DNA from: Acinetobacter populi
Lineage (GTDB): Bacteria; Pseudomonadota; Gammaproteobacteria; Pseudomonadales; Moraxellaceae
Direction: 5' to 3'
Assembly (NCBI RefSeq): GCF_002174125.1
Contig: NZ_NEXX01000003.1
Span: forward strand, 323,749 to 387,748
Length of the DNA stretch: 64,000 nucleotides
Below are positions 6,451 through 14,971 of the stretch, in pieces (position 1 is the stretch's first letter; every line of letters starts with the position of its first letter). Made by a program: the position numbers and the translations under genes. The notes under the pieces were generated by a model, which made no database searches, was not told where the DNA came from, and saw nothing but the letters and a program-made list of their open reading frames with translations.

Positions 6451-8244
6451 TTAGCGATTTGCTTGAGAAGAAGATTGGCGTGCAGCAATATAATTTCGCC
6501 ACCCGCCGAAATGGCTGATATTGACAGCATCCTGAAGCGCATAAGCTTCACAAATAAAGCCTTTTACCCATGAGCCATCTTGTAATTGCACATTGCCAAT
6601 GCCTAAAGGCGCTGGAACTTCGGCAACAATTGCACCAAACAATGCGTTTGGAATTTCCCATACCTCTACCGCAATACACTCCCCCTGTTCGACATATTGC
6701 AGGCCGGGTTTGGGTGGTGTGGTATTGTTTAAGGCATACAGTTGATAATGTGCTGAGGTCTGTGTTTTTTGTAGTAAAACCCCTTGTCGTGTGGTCAACT
6801 GAAAATTCAGTGGCATCCCACTTAAATGTGCGCCTACCACTGCCAAACGAACATAATGCGAAGATTCAATTGCCACACTCGGCTGATAAAACTCAGGCAA
6901 TGCCTGTGCTGAACAACCGACTGCCAAATTGCCCAATTCCTGCCATTGTTGTCCAAAGCGCGCCAATGCCTGATCGTGCCAAGCTGGGGCAATAAAAGTG
7001 ACACCTGAAGGTAAACCATCTGCACGGATGACATTCGGCAATGCTAAAGCACTTAAATCCGCCAGATTCACAAAATTGGTATAAGCACCCATGTGACTAT
7101 TTTTATTAATAGGATCGGCTTCAACATCTTCGATGCTATAGATGGTGGGCGCAGTTGGTACCATAAGCGCATCATAACCGGTAAGTACAGTTTGAATCTG
7201 ACGCTGTAAATGAGCACGATCATATTCTGCCCGCATGGCATCGGTGGCAGCAAATTGGTCTGCCTGTGCAATGATTTGCGCAATCACCGGATGACATTGT
7301 TCACGCCTTACCAAACGCTCTACCGCAACAGTTCGTTCTGCCACCCATGCCTTGTTATAAAGTGCTGCTGCCAATTCATTAAAGATAGAAAAATCAATCG
7401 ATGCTACTTGATATCCAAGCGTTTTTAGCTTTTCGATGGCGAGTGTAAATGCCTGTTGACTTTGTTCATCGCCATACCATTGTAATTGCTTTGGAATTGC
7501 AATTTTATATTTAGAAAAAGAGGCCGGAACATTTTCCGGGTGATGGCGTGAATAATCATCTTGTGCATCATAACCTTGCATGATCTGTGCAACTTCCCAA
7601 GCATCATCGACATTCAAGCTAAAAATTGAAATCACATCAATTAAACGACAGGCAGGAATTAAGCCTTTACTGGAAAACCAACCTTTGGTTGGCTTTAAAC
7701 CCACAATATTATTATGCCCCGCAGGAACACGCCCTGAGCCTGCGGTATCGGTACCCAAAGCAAAAGGCACCTGCCCTTTGGCCACTGCGACCGATGATCC
7801 GGAACTGGAACCACCGCTGATATATTCGGGATTAAAACTGTTTTGCACCGCACCATAGGGAGAACGCACACCCACCAGTCCTGTGGCAAACTGATCCAAA
7901 TTGGTTTTACCAATCACGATTGCACCAGCCTGCTTTAATTTCGCCACCACAGTTGCATCCTGTTCGGCCATATAAGCTGCATCAGGACAGGCCGCAGTGG
8001 TATAAAATCCTGCAACATCAATGTTGTCCTTAACCGCAAAAGGTATGCCGTATAAAGGCAGTGCTTTGGCATGCTCATGACTTAATGCATCAATCTGCTG
8101 TTGCAGCTGCTCTCTACTGGCCAGAGAAATCCAGGCATGATTGTGGTTATCTATACTTGCGACATAACGATATAAATCATCAAGTTCAAAATATTTTTCT
8201 TGATAGGCAGTTCGCCAATCCTGTAGTGTCCAAAATTCTTGCAC
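6451..8244 (-). CDS. atzF: Allophanate hydrolase (amidase-signature family)
   Basis: This 597-residue enzyme hydrolyses allophanate to two ammonia and two CO2. The amidase-signature triad is visible as K72 in FAVKDNID, cis-Ser S146 in SGGSSSGS and nucleophile S170 in GTDTAGSGRVPAG. The C-terminal AtzF-type domain (residues about 460-597) contains NFQLTTRQGVLLQ and ends in a region with VKGFICEA. The GTG start at 8244 follows AGTAGGGTGAAACT. It begins 9 bases after the regulator's stop, so the two are coupled. It completes the guanidine pathway: carboxyguanidine is deiminated to allophanate, which is split here, and no urease is needed. Confidence 0.93.
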   Translation of the reverse strand: MQEFWTLQDWRTAYQEKYFELDDLYRYVASIDNHNHAWISLASREQLQQQIDALSHEHAKALPLYGIPFAVKDNIDVAGFYTTAACPDAAYMAEQDATVVAKLKQAGAIVIGKTNLDQFATGLVGVRSPYGAVQNSFNPEYISGGSSSGSSVAVAKGQVPFALGTDTAGSGRVPAGHNNIVGLKPTKGWFSSKGLIPACRLIDVISIFSLNVDDAWEVAQIMQGYDAQDDYSRHHPENVPASFSKYKIAIPKQLQWYGDEQSQQAFTLAIEKLKTLGYQVASIDFSIFNELAAALYNKAWVAERTVAVERLVRREQCHPVIAQIIAQADQFAATDAMRAEYDRAHLQRQIQTVLTGYDALMVPTAPTIYSIEDVEADPINKNSHMGAYTNFVNLADLSALALPNVIRADGLPSGVTFIAPAWHDQALARFGQQWQELGNLAVGCSAQALPEFYQPSVAIESSHYVRLAVVGAHLSGMPLNFQLTTRQGVLLQKTQTSAHYQLYALNNTTPPKPGLQYVEQGECIAVEVWEIPNALFGAIVAEVPAPLGIGNVQLQDGSWVKGFICEAYALQDAVNISHFGGWRNYIAARQSSSQANR

Positions 8245-8253
8245 AGTTTCACC

Positions 8254-8688
8254 CTACTCGTTTTGTTGTAATGGCGGCATAACAGCATCCATCAATTCTA
8301 GATGCCCCTTGATCACCCCTTTGATGGCAATAAATTGCTGGCTAATACAGTCCAGCTCGGTGCTTACCCCTTGTAATAGCATGACCTCCAACACCTTGTC
8401 CTGATCAAGTTGAACAGTGAGAGAACTAATCACCTGTTCCAGATATTGATGCTGTAAGTCCCCAATCTGGATACGAATATTGGGAAAGTTACGGTCATAT
8501 AACAAGGTTAAAGTCCCCACCATCACCGCATTGGAAATGGCCTGCTGCGCAATCAGACGATGATTGATCATATCCACCAGCGCCTGCGAACGACTGTCAA
8601 AACCCTGATCATCGACCATAATATCCAGTGCCTGTAGCGTTTCTTCAGGTAAGGTAATACTGATTCTGGTAAGCTTTTGTTTTGCCAT
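8254..8688 (-). CDS. NikR-like ribbon-helix-helix regulator lacking nickel ligands
   Basis: This 144-residue protein has an N-terminal RHH domain (residues 6-48) and a C-terminal ACT-like domain (about 55-135) collinear with NikR. The DNA-reading strand R8-I-S10-I-T12-L corresponds to NikR R3-V-T5-I-T7-L. Of the four high-affinity nickel ligands of E. coli NikR (H76, H87, H89, C95), only the first is kept (H80). The other positions are T91, Q93 and V99. It is therefore unlikely to sense nickel in the known way. It lies behind operator B and next to allophanate hydrolase. Three operators with NikR-type spacing stand before the three guanidine units. The effector is unknown. Confidence 0.88.
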   Translation of the reverse strand: MAKQKLTRISITLPEETLQALDIMVDDQGFDSRSQALVDMINHRLIAQQAISNAVMVGTLTLLYDRNFPNIRIQIGDLQHQYLEQVISSLTVQLDQDKVLEVMLLQGVSTELDCISQQFIAIKGVIKGHLELMDAVMPPLQQNE

Positions 8689-8699
8689 TGATTTGCACC

Positions 8700-8822
8700 T
8701 TAGTGTTTATTCAGATCATCATAGTATGTCTGATAAAAGCGAGCGCGTGCAGCAAAAATCTGGGCCAGTCGTTGTAAAAGCCATATCGCAAATTGATTGC
8801 TGTGATTGAGGCAATGTTTCAT
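8700..8822 (-). CDS. 40-aa basic peptide, first cistron of unit B
   Basis: The frame starts MKHCLNHSNQFAIWLLQRLA and continues with an RARFYQTYYDD segment to NKH. The ribosome-binding site CTAAGGAGAAAAGC is close to ideal. The frame ends at 8700, with the regulator's ATG only 11 bases further. It is His/Arg/Tyr-rich and amphipathic, with no signal peptide and no recognised family. Because it is first in the mRNA, directly behind operator B, it may be a leader or coupling peptide or a small partner of the regulator. Support is the ribosome-binding site, the tight packing and the complete lack of free space around it. Confidence 0.65.
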   Translation of the reverse strand: MKHCLNHSNQFAIWLLQRLAQIFAARARFYQTYYDDLNKH

Positions 8823-8835
8823 GCTTTTCTCCTTA

Positions 8836-8863
8836 GTATTACTTTTTACAAATTTCGTAATAC
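8836..8863. promoter_or_regulatory. NikR-type operator B
   Basis: GTATTAC (8836-8842), 14 bases, then GTAATAC (8857-8863): the same perfect inverted repeat as sites A and C. Relative to the minus-strand sigma-54 promoter it covers about +4 to +31, between the transcription start and the ribosome-binding site of the 40-aa peptide. This is consistent with autorepression. Confidence 0.8.
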
Positions 8864-8876
8864 TTATTTTTTATAA

Positions 8877-8892
8877 AGCATGATTTATGCCA
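8877..8892 (-). promoter_or_regulatory. Sigma-54 promoter of unit B
   Basis: On the minus strand TGGCATAAATCATGCT has GG at -24 and GC at -12 with the required 10-base gap. The start of transcription is expected near 8866. Confidence 0.75.
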
Positions 8893-9045
8893 GTTTTAGC
8901 AAAGAAAATATCCCAAAAAAGAAAGAAACATGCACTATATTTGATCAAAGTAAAAAGTATGATGTGATAAACATGCTTTAAAAGAGTTCTATTGCTGTTT
9001 TTTTTACTTTAATACGCATCCTCAAATTTAAGGGACACAATCTAT

Positions 9046-9678
9046 ATGCAGCAGAAAAAACTTATTTTATATTCGACACCATTGTCAGGACACTGTCATA
9101 AAGTTGAACAATTCCTGTTATTTCTTGATTTGCCTTATGAAATTATTCATGCACCAAGTGAAATACGAACAACTGAAATGTTTAGGCATTTAAATCCCTT
9201 GCAACAAATCCCCATTTTGATTGATGACCAGAAAACTATTACTGATAGCAATGCGATCTTAATTTATCTGGCAAAACAATATGCCCCAAACAGCCACTGG
9301 TTACCCGAAGATCCTATGGGTGCCGCAGACATTCAACGATGGCTCTCTATTGCAGCAGGCGAAATAAAATATGGTTGTGCAATTGCACGAGCAGTGAAGC
9401 AATGGGATTATCAGGAAAATTTAGAGCATGCGCAAACAATCGCAAAAAGAATATTGATATTTATGGAACAGCACTTGCAACAGCGAGAATGGTTGGCAAC
9501 AAAAAACATAACCATTGCTGATCTATCTTGTTATGCTTATATTGCTCATATCCCTGAAGGGGGAATTTCTTTGGCGCCTTACCCTGCTATTTGCCAGTGG
9601 CTTAAACGAATTGAAATATTACCAAAATTTAAGGCGATGCCAAAACTACAGCATTATATTGATGACGACACTATTTAA
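9046..9678 (+). CDS. Glutathione S-transferase family protein
   Basis: This 210-residue protein has an N-terminal thioredoxin-like domain starting KLILYSTPLSGHCHKVEQFL, the cis-Pro QQIPILIDD at about residues 63-71 with the DSNAIL glutathione-gamma-glutamyl contact, and an all-helical C-terminal domain with NITIADLSCYAY. The ribosome-binding site TTAAGGGACACAATCT precedes the ATG. It is divergent from unit B and convergent with the carboxylase gene, inside the guanidine locus. It carries neither of the guanidine riboswitches and no NikR-type operator on its own side, so it may be an unrelated insertion. Its substrate is unknown. Confidence 0.88.
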   Translation: MQQKKLILYSTPLSGHCHKVEQFLLFLDLPYEIIHAPSEIRTTEMFRHLNPLQQIPILIDDQKTITDSNAILIYLAKQYAPNSHWLPEDPMGAADIQRWLSIAAGEIKYGCAIARAVKQWDYQENLEHAQTIAKRILIFMEQHLQQREWLATKNITIADLSCYAYIAHIPEGGISLAPYPAICQWLKRIEILPKFKAMPKLQHYIDDDTI

Positions 9679-9689
9679 TCTTTACATAG

Positions 9690-9728
9690 AGTAATGAGCT
9701 ATATTTTTAACATAGCCCATACTTTTTT
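9690..9728. terminator. Probable terminator between GST and carboxylase genes
   Basis: ATGAGCTAT (9694-9702) and ATAGCCCAT (9712-9720) form a 9-bp stem with one wobble or mismatch, followed by a T-run on the plus strand. The flanking genes converge. Confidence 0.5.
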
Positions 9729-12700
9729 AGTTCATTGAAGCCAAGGTAAACAACACCTGCCCTGTTTTGACGGTATGGCCTTTTTCTGCCAACACTTCAT
9801 GTACTTTCATTTTTTCCGGTGCGACGATTGGAATTTCAATTTTCATGGCTTCAATCACTGCCAATATCTGCCCTTCCTCGACAATATCACCAACAGCACA
9901 TTCAACTTTCCAGATTGAACCCGGCATATGCGATTCCACTGCCAGTCCGTTTTCTGGAATAATCACTGCACTGTCATCGTCGATTTCATCTGCTGAATCA
10001 GACACATATTCTGCCAATCCTGCCTCATGCCAGCGACGGCGTTCCGCTTCAAAATTTTGCTGTTGTACCTGTTTAAAGGCATGAATACTGTCCTCATGCT
10101 CATTCAGGAAATCATTGTATTGTTTTAGGTTTAATATGCCATCTTCAATACGAATGGTTAAACGTCCAGCCTTGAAGTCATCACGCATGATCAGTAATTC
10201 TTCTTCACTGACTTCATAAAATTTGATCTGATCAAAAAAGCGTAATAACCACGGTTTATTGGCGTCAAAGTTGGCGTTTTTACGGTAGCGGCTCCACATT
10301 TGCGTGGTACGTCCAACAAACTGATAACCACCCGGTCCTTCCATGCCATAAACACACATATAGGCACCACCAATACCGACGGCATTTTCAGGTGTCCAAG
10401 TTCGTGCAGGGTTATATTTTGTGGTCACCAAACGATGCCGTGGATCAAGCGGGGTTGCAACAGGTGCACCTAAATAAACATCTCCGAGTCCCATCACCAG
10501 ATAATTGGTGTTATACACAATATCCTTGACCGCCTGTTTCGATGCTAAACCATTAATCCGACGGATAAATTCAACATTATCTGGACACCACGGTGCATCT
10601 GCACGTACCAATTGCGTGTATTTTTCGGTGGCAAGCCTGGTTTGTGAATCTTCCCAAGCCAGCGGTAAATAAACTGTCCGTGACGGCACCTGCATATTTT
10701 TAACATCAGGTAATTCCATTTCTGCCTGTTGCAACAAAGTCAGCAATTTTTTCTGATCTAAAACTGTCGAATCAAAATGAATTTGTAGTGAACGAATGCC
10801 CGGGGTAAGGTCAATAATACCTTTAATATCTTGATCTTTAACCCATTGCATCAAAGCATGGATTCTAAATCTAAGATTCAGATCGAGTACCAAATCACCA
10901 TATTCAACCAGCAAATAATGATTGCCTGCCGGACGATATACCACGCGTGGCACATCACCTTGTCCTGCTAGCGTTGCCAATACTGCATCTTTTAGGGTAT
11001 CTGTTTCAACCTCAATCTCCGGTAATTGAGTTAGATCAGCGACATCTTTGCTTTGTATCAGATCACAATAAGCAAAGTTTAATGTTTGTGCCTGTGTATA
11101 GCTGATTGGGATAAACTTCACCTTATCATCAGCTTTTAGTTGTCCGAGTTTCCATAATTCGGAATGCACCACCACCGCAGGACAGACAAAACCGCCTAGA
11201 CTTGGACCATCAGGTCCCAGAATAATTGGCATGTCCCCAGTGAAATCAATGGCACCAATGGCGTAGGCGTTATCGTGAATATTTGATGGGTGTAAACCGG
11301 CTTCTCCGCCGTCGGTTCTTGCCCATTGTGGTTTTGGACCAATTAAGCGAATTCCGGTGCGGCTAGAGTTATAATGGATTTCAAATTCATGGGCGAAGAA
11401 AGTCTCAATATCCTCTGGGGTAAAGAAATCCGGGGCACCATGCGGCCCATACATCACTGCAATTTCCCAGTGATGACCAAATTGCGGTATCTGTTGTACA
11501 GTCAGGTTATTGTGCTGTTGTTGCGTTGTAGGCGTTTCCGTAATCGGCAACATATCACCGATTAATAAATTACGTCCGGCATGTCCGCCAAATTGTCCTA
11601 ATGTAAATGTTGCCTGACTCCCCAAATATTCGGGAAGGTTTAAACCACCTTTAATTCCGATGTAACTGCGGCAACCTGTAGTTACTTTTCCACATTTCAG
11701 GACTTGTCCTTTTTTCACGGCAATAGTGCAGTACATAGCAAGTTTTTCACCATCAAGCACAGCCTGCATCTCACCGCCTGTTAATACAATCTGGCTGTCG
11801 CAATGAAATTTAAGCGTAGGTCCTTGCAAGGTACATTCCAGCCCCGCAGTATTAAACGGATTGCCAAGTAACTGATTGGCCATATTTAAACTTAAAGGAT
11901 CCATTGCACCCGATGGTGGCACACCCACATCCCAATAGCCCAAACGTCCGGTGACATCCTGCACCGCAGTTTGAATCCCTGCCTGCAAGACTTCAATTTT
12001 TTGGGTTTTCCAGACAAAATCATTTAAAAATCGTGTGGTTTGTGTGCCGCTGTTAAATACCTGACCTGCGACAATTTCCTGCAAATATTCAAGATTGGTT
12101 TCAATGCCTGCAATACTGGTGTTTGCTAATGTATCCGACATCGCCTGAATTGCCTGCTCACGGTCGGCAGCAGTCACAATAATTTTGGCAATCATCGGAT
12201 CATAAAAAGAAGAAACATAAGAACCAGTTTCCACCCAGGTTTCGATACGGGCATTCGGATCAAACTTAACTTCTGTCAGTAAGCCTGCACTGGGCTGAAA
12301 ATTTTTAATCGGGTCTTCGGCATATAAACGTACCTGAATCGAATGACCCTGCGGTGCATTCACTGTTTCCGGTAAAACGAGATCACCACTGGCAAGCGTC
12401 ACCATCCACTCCACCAGATCTATGCCAAACACCTGTTCGGTCACACCATGTTCAACCTGCAAACGGGTATTGACTTCCAAAAAATAAAATTGCTGATCTT
12501 CATGTTGGGCTTCGGTATCCATCACAAATTCAACTGTCCCTGCCGAACGGTAATTCACCGATTGCATCAGTTGAATCGCCACCCGTTGCAGATAATCACG
12601 CTGTGTTTGAGATAAATGCGGTGCTGGCGTTTCTTCAATTACTTTCTGATTACGGCGTTGTACCGAGCAGTCCCGTTCACCGAGTGCCAGCACTTTGCCT

Positions 12701-13350
12701 TGACCATCACCAAAAATCTGTACTTCGATATGACGGGCATGCTGGACAAATTTTTCCAGATAAAGTCCTGCATCCTTAAAGTTGGCTTGCGCCAAATAGG
12801 ACACGGTAGCATAGGCTTCTTTTAATTCGGCTTCATTCCAGACCAGACGCATGCCGATCCCGCCACCGCCTGCGGTACTTTTTAGCATTACGGGATAGCC
12901 AATTCGGGCAGCTTCGGTTAATGCTTCGGCTTCATCTGCCAGTAAATTACTCCCCGGTAATAATGGCACCTGATTTTCAATCGCCAGTTCCCGTGCAGTA
13001 TGTTTTAAACCAAAATCCCGCATTTGCTGTGAGGTAGGCCCAATAAAAGCAATACCACGTTGTTCACACAAATCACAAAATGCAGCATTTTCCGATAAAA
13101 AACCATAACCCGGGTGAATCGCATTTGCCCCACTTTGCAAGGCAATTTGTAGAATTTTTTCAACATTCAGATAACTTTGGCTGGCTGGTGCTGCCCCGAT
13201 ACAAAAAGCTTCATCGGCAAGACTGACATGTAGTGAATCACGATCAGCTTCGGAATAAACTGCAACCGACTGAATCCCGAGACGTTTTAAGGTACGAATA
13301 ATCCGGCAGGCAATTGCGCCACGATTGGCAATCAAAACTTTATTAAACAT
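9727..13350 (-). CDS. Biotin-dependent guanidine (urea) carboxylase
   Basis: This is a 1207-residue multidomain enzyme. A biotin-carboxylase domain begins MFNKVLIANRGAIACRII, with the ATP-grasp loop LKSTAGGGGIGMRLV at about 157-171. A KipI/KipA-type carboxyltransferase follows, with AHS2 (from about 460, VTGRLGYWDVGVPPSGAMD) and AHS1 (about 810-1040). A C-terminal biotinyl domain carries EAMK with biotin-lysine K1170. The classical annotation is urea carboxylase. Enzymes encoded with a ykkC riboswitch and UAAP1/2 partners are now known to prefer guanidine, forming carboxyguanidine at ATP cost. The residue separating guanidine from urea types was not resolved here, so specificity rests on the riboswitch and neighbours. 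It starts 11 bases after the upstream gene. Confidence 0.92.
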   Translation of the reverse strand: MFNKVLIANRGAIACRIIRTLKRLGIQSVAVYSEADRDSLHVSLADEAFCIGAAPASQSYLNVEKILQIALQSGANAIHPGYGFLSENAAFCDLCEQRGIAFIGPTSQQMRDFGLKHTARELAIENQVPLLPGSNLLADEAEALTEAARIGYPVMLKSTAGGGGIGMRLVWNEAELKEAYATVSYLAQANFKDAGLYLEKFVQHARHIEVQIFGDGQGKVLALGERDCSVQRRNQKVIEETPAPHLSQTQRDYLQRVAIQLMQSVNYRSAGTVEFVMDTEAQHEDQQFYFLEVNTRLQVEHGVTEQVFGIDLVEWMVTLASGDLVLPETVNAPQGHSIQVRLYAEDPIKNFQPSAGLLTEVKFDPNARIETWVETGSYVSSFYDPMIAKIIVTAADREQAIQAMSDTLANTSIAGIETNLEYLQEIVAGQVFNSGTQTTRFLNDFVWKTQKIEVLQAGIQTAVQDVTGRLGYWDVGVPPSGAMDPLSLNMANQLLGNPFNTAGLECTLQGPTLKFHCDSQIVLTGGEMQAVLDGEKLAMYCTIAVKKGQVLKCGKVTTGCRSYIGIKGGLNLPEYLGSQATFTLGQFGGHAGRNLLIGDMLPITETPTTQQQHNNLTVQQIPQFGHHWEIAVMYGPHGAPDFFTPEDIETFFAHEFEIHYNSSRTGIRLIGPKPQWARTDGGEAGLHPSNIHDNAYAIGAIDFTGDMPIILGPDGPSLGGFVCPAVVVHSELWKLGQLKADDKVKFIPISYTQAQTLNFAYCDLIQSKDVADLTQLPEIEVETDTLKDAVLATLAGQGDVPRVVYRPAGNHYLLVEYGDLVLDLNLRFRIHALMQWVKDQDIKGIIDLTPGIRSLQIHFDSTVLDQKKLLTLLQQAEMELPDVKNMQVPSRTVYLPLAWEDSQTRLATEKYTQLVRADAPWCPDNVEFIRRINGLASKQAVKDIVYNTNYLVMGLGDVYLGAPVATPLDPRHRLVTTKYNPARTWTPENAVGIGGAYMCVYGMEGPGGYQFVGRTTQMWSRYRKNANFDANKPWLLRFFDQIKFYEVSEEELLIMRDDFKAGRLTIRIEDGILNLKQYNDFLNEHEDSIHAFKQVQQQNFEAERRRWHEAGLAEYVSDSADEIDDDSAVIIPENGLAVESHMPGSIWKVECAVGDIVEEGQILAVIEAMKIEIPIVAPEKMKVHEVLAEKGHTVKTGQVLFTLASMN

Positions 13351-13361
13351 GTATTTGCCCC

Positions 13362-14015
13362 TTATTCTGCATCACGCACGATGAGCTGAATCCGTGTCGG
13401 ATTATAGGCATTACAGGGGTTATTCAGTTGCGGACAATTGGAGATCAACACGATCAAGTCCATGTCGGCCTGAATCTCCACATATTTACCCGGTGCAGAA
13501 ATCCCGTCATCAAACTTGAGATGACCATCTGAAGTGACAGGTACATTCATAAAGAAGTTAATATTGGGTCCAATATGGCGAACATTTAAACCATGTTTTT
13601 TTGCAACCGGATGAGTGGCCAATGCATGCATAAAATTATTGCGGCAACTGTGCATTGGATATTTATCATGGGAATAACGTACGGTATTACTCTCGCAGGA
13701 ACAGGCACCGCCCAATGTGTCATGCCGCCCACAATTGTCATCAACAATGGTGGCAATCGCATGGCCGAGATTGGTATATAACGTGGTGCCTTTTTCCAGA
13801 TAAATTTGCTGATTTTTGGCAATGGTATCAGTTGCACTATAACGTTCCTGTGGATTGGCTGCACTGATAAACAACGTATCCACTGCTTGATTGCCTTCTA
13901 AATCCACTATACGAAAATATTGCCCTTTTTTAACTTCACACATCCATCCTTCGCCAGCAGGACAGACTTCACTTAATAATTCGTGTTCAAAATGTTGTAA
14001 TGCCAAATTTGTCAT
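13362..14015 (-). CDS. Urea-carboxylase-associated protein 1; carboxyguanidine deiminase subunit
   Basis: This 217-residue DUF1989 protein contains PAGEGWMCEVKKGQYFRIVDL, the core DNCGRHDTLGGACSCESN with clustered cysteines and histidines, and NFFMNVPVTSDGHLKFDDG. The family was named for its linkage to urea carboxylase (UAAP1). Together with the second DUF1989 protein it forms the heteromeric carboxyguanidine deiminase (CgdA/CgdB) that turns carboxyguanidine into allophanate and ammonia. I leave the A/B assignment open. It is the middle gene of unit C, 16 bases after the partner and 11 before the carboxylase. The ribosome-binding site is AGGAGAATAACA. Confidence 0.9.
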   Translation of the reverse strand: MTNLALQHFEHELLSEVCPAGEGWMCEVKKGQYFRIVDLEGNQAVDTLFISAANPQERYSATDTIAKNQQIYLEKGTTLYTNLGHAIATIVDDNCGRHDTLGGACSCESNTVRYSHDKYPMHSCRNNFMHALATHPVAKKHGLNVRHIGPNINFFMNVPVTSDGHLKFDDGISAPGKYVEIQADMDLIVLISNCPQLNNPCNAYNPTRIQLIVRDAE

Positions 14016-14031
14016 TGTTATTCTCCTGATA

Positions 14032-14772
14032 TTAATAATTGTCTAATGCAAAATAACGCTGATTATTGGCAAAACCATTCTGATTCTGATGACATGAATC
14101 TCGGCAAATATCCTGTTGCAGCAATGGCAAAGCTTTAAATAAACGCAGTTGTACATCGGCAGGTTGATAGTTTGCTGCCGCATCCAGTGCATGCGGTGCA
14201 GCAGACAGAAATACCAAGCAATCCATTTCAAAACGTAATTCAATAATCTGTCCGGAATTATCTGAATCACAATAAGAAAGTGCTCCTGAATCATCAGGAC
14301 TGACTTTGGAAAATAAATTTACCGTAGCAGTTAAATCCTCAACACCCAGAGAAAATTTGGTCATTTCTACCAGCAAACTGTCCAAACCATTTTGATACAT
14401 GGCATTGCGCGCATCCTGAAAAGTCTGTATGCCAAAATGATCCTGAATCTGTTCCGCTGTACTCGGACCACAGATCGCATCATTCCAACCATGATCATCG
14501 CGAACAATCGATGCCATCACATGACCAAGATCGGAATACAACACATTGCCGATTGTTAAAAATGCCGTATGCTGGGCCTTTAAACTGTCCGGCATATTAA
14601 AGCGTTCCAACTTTTCTTGTGCATTGACACAATACAAAGATACATTGGCATTGCTACCCAATGCTTCAAATTGTAAAACTGTGCCACGCGGTATCCGTCC
14701 AGACCAATGATGACCACCGGGTAATAATTCTTGCCAGAGTGCCTTTTGCTCATGATATTTCGATGTGTTCAT
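14032..14772 (-). CDS. Urea-carboxylase-associated protein 2; carboxyguanidine deiminase subunit
   Basis: This 246-residue DUF1989 protein is the first gene of unit C. Family landmarks are LLPGGHHWSGRIPRGTVLQF, the core RDDHGWNDAICGPS, aligned with the RHDTLGGACS core of the next protein, and TATVNLFSKVSPDDSGALSY. It is predicted to pair with the downstream DUF1989 protein as carboxyguanidine deiminase. The ribosome-binding site GCAAGGAGTTGTT is strong. A guanidine-I riboswitch ends about 55 bases upstream, and no clear intrinsic terminator lies between, so control may be through translation or a structure I could not see. The C-terminal 40 residues, rich in Cys, Asn and Gln, look like a lineage-specific tail. 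Confidence 0.88.
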   Translation of the reverse strand: MNTSKYHEQKALWQELLPGGHHWSGRIPRGTVLQFEALGSNANVSLYCVNAQEKLERFNMPDSLKAQHTAFLTIGNVLYSDLGHVMASIVRDDHGWNDAICGPSTAEQIQDHFGIQTFQDARNAMYQNGLDSLLVEMTKFSLGVEDLTATVNLFSKVSPDDSGALSYCDSDNSGQIIELRFEMDCLVFLSAAPHALDAAANYQPADVQLRLFKALPLLQQDICRDSCHQNQNGFANNQRYFALDNY

Positions 14773-14827
14773 AACAACTCCTTGCGGATAAATCGATTCA
14801 GTTTTAGAAATGAATAGCGAGATTCAT

Positions 14828-14925
14828 CTCCTGACCTCCCGGGCTTTTATCCCTCCGTGTAGTTCTTACGAACCGTCATCTCTCGGTCCAGTCATGTTGA
14901 TCATTGCAACATCGGAACCCTAGAT
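14828..14925 (-). ncRNA. Guanidine-I riboswitch (ykkC)
   Basis: Read on the minus strand, the leader contains the ykkC conserved blocks in order: CTAGGGTTCCG (14922-14912), GGACCGAGAGA (about 14889-14879), and ACACGGAGGGATAAAAGCCC running into GGGAGGTC (14860-14833). This arrangement is diagnostic of the guanidine-I aptamer. It starts about 15 bases after the predicted sigma-54 transcription start and precedes the carboxyguanidine deiminase and carboxylase genes. Confidence 0.95.
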
Positions 14926-14950
14926 CACTTTTTGCTGTTCATAAACTAAA

Positions 14951-14966
14951 AGCAAAGCTTATGCCA
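14951..14966 (-). promoter_or_regulatory. Sigma-54 promoter of unit C
   Basis: TGGCATAAGCTTTGCT on the minus strand matches the -24/-12 consensus well (TGGCA at -24, TTGC at -12, correct 10-base gap). The predicted start near 14940 lies just before the riboswitch. Confidence 0.82.
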
Positions 14967-14971
14967 ATTTA

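Noticed and set aside
7580..7858. Open frames on the plus strand within allophanate hydrolase
   Set aside because: Antisense shadows of the amidase-signature region; the GGSSSGS coding sequence explains them.
8254..8688. Calling the RHH protein a nickel-responsive regulator (nikR)
   Set aside because: Three of four nickel ligand positions are non-ligating residues, and no nickel or urease genes are nearby.
9727..13350. Plain 'urea carboxylase' assignment for the 1207-aa enzyme
   Set aside because: The ykkC riboswitch, DUF1989 pair and guanidine-II element point to guanidine as the physiological substrate. Urea activity is not excluded, so both names are kept in the call.
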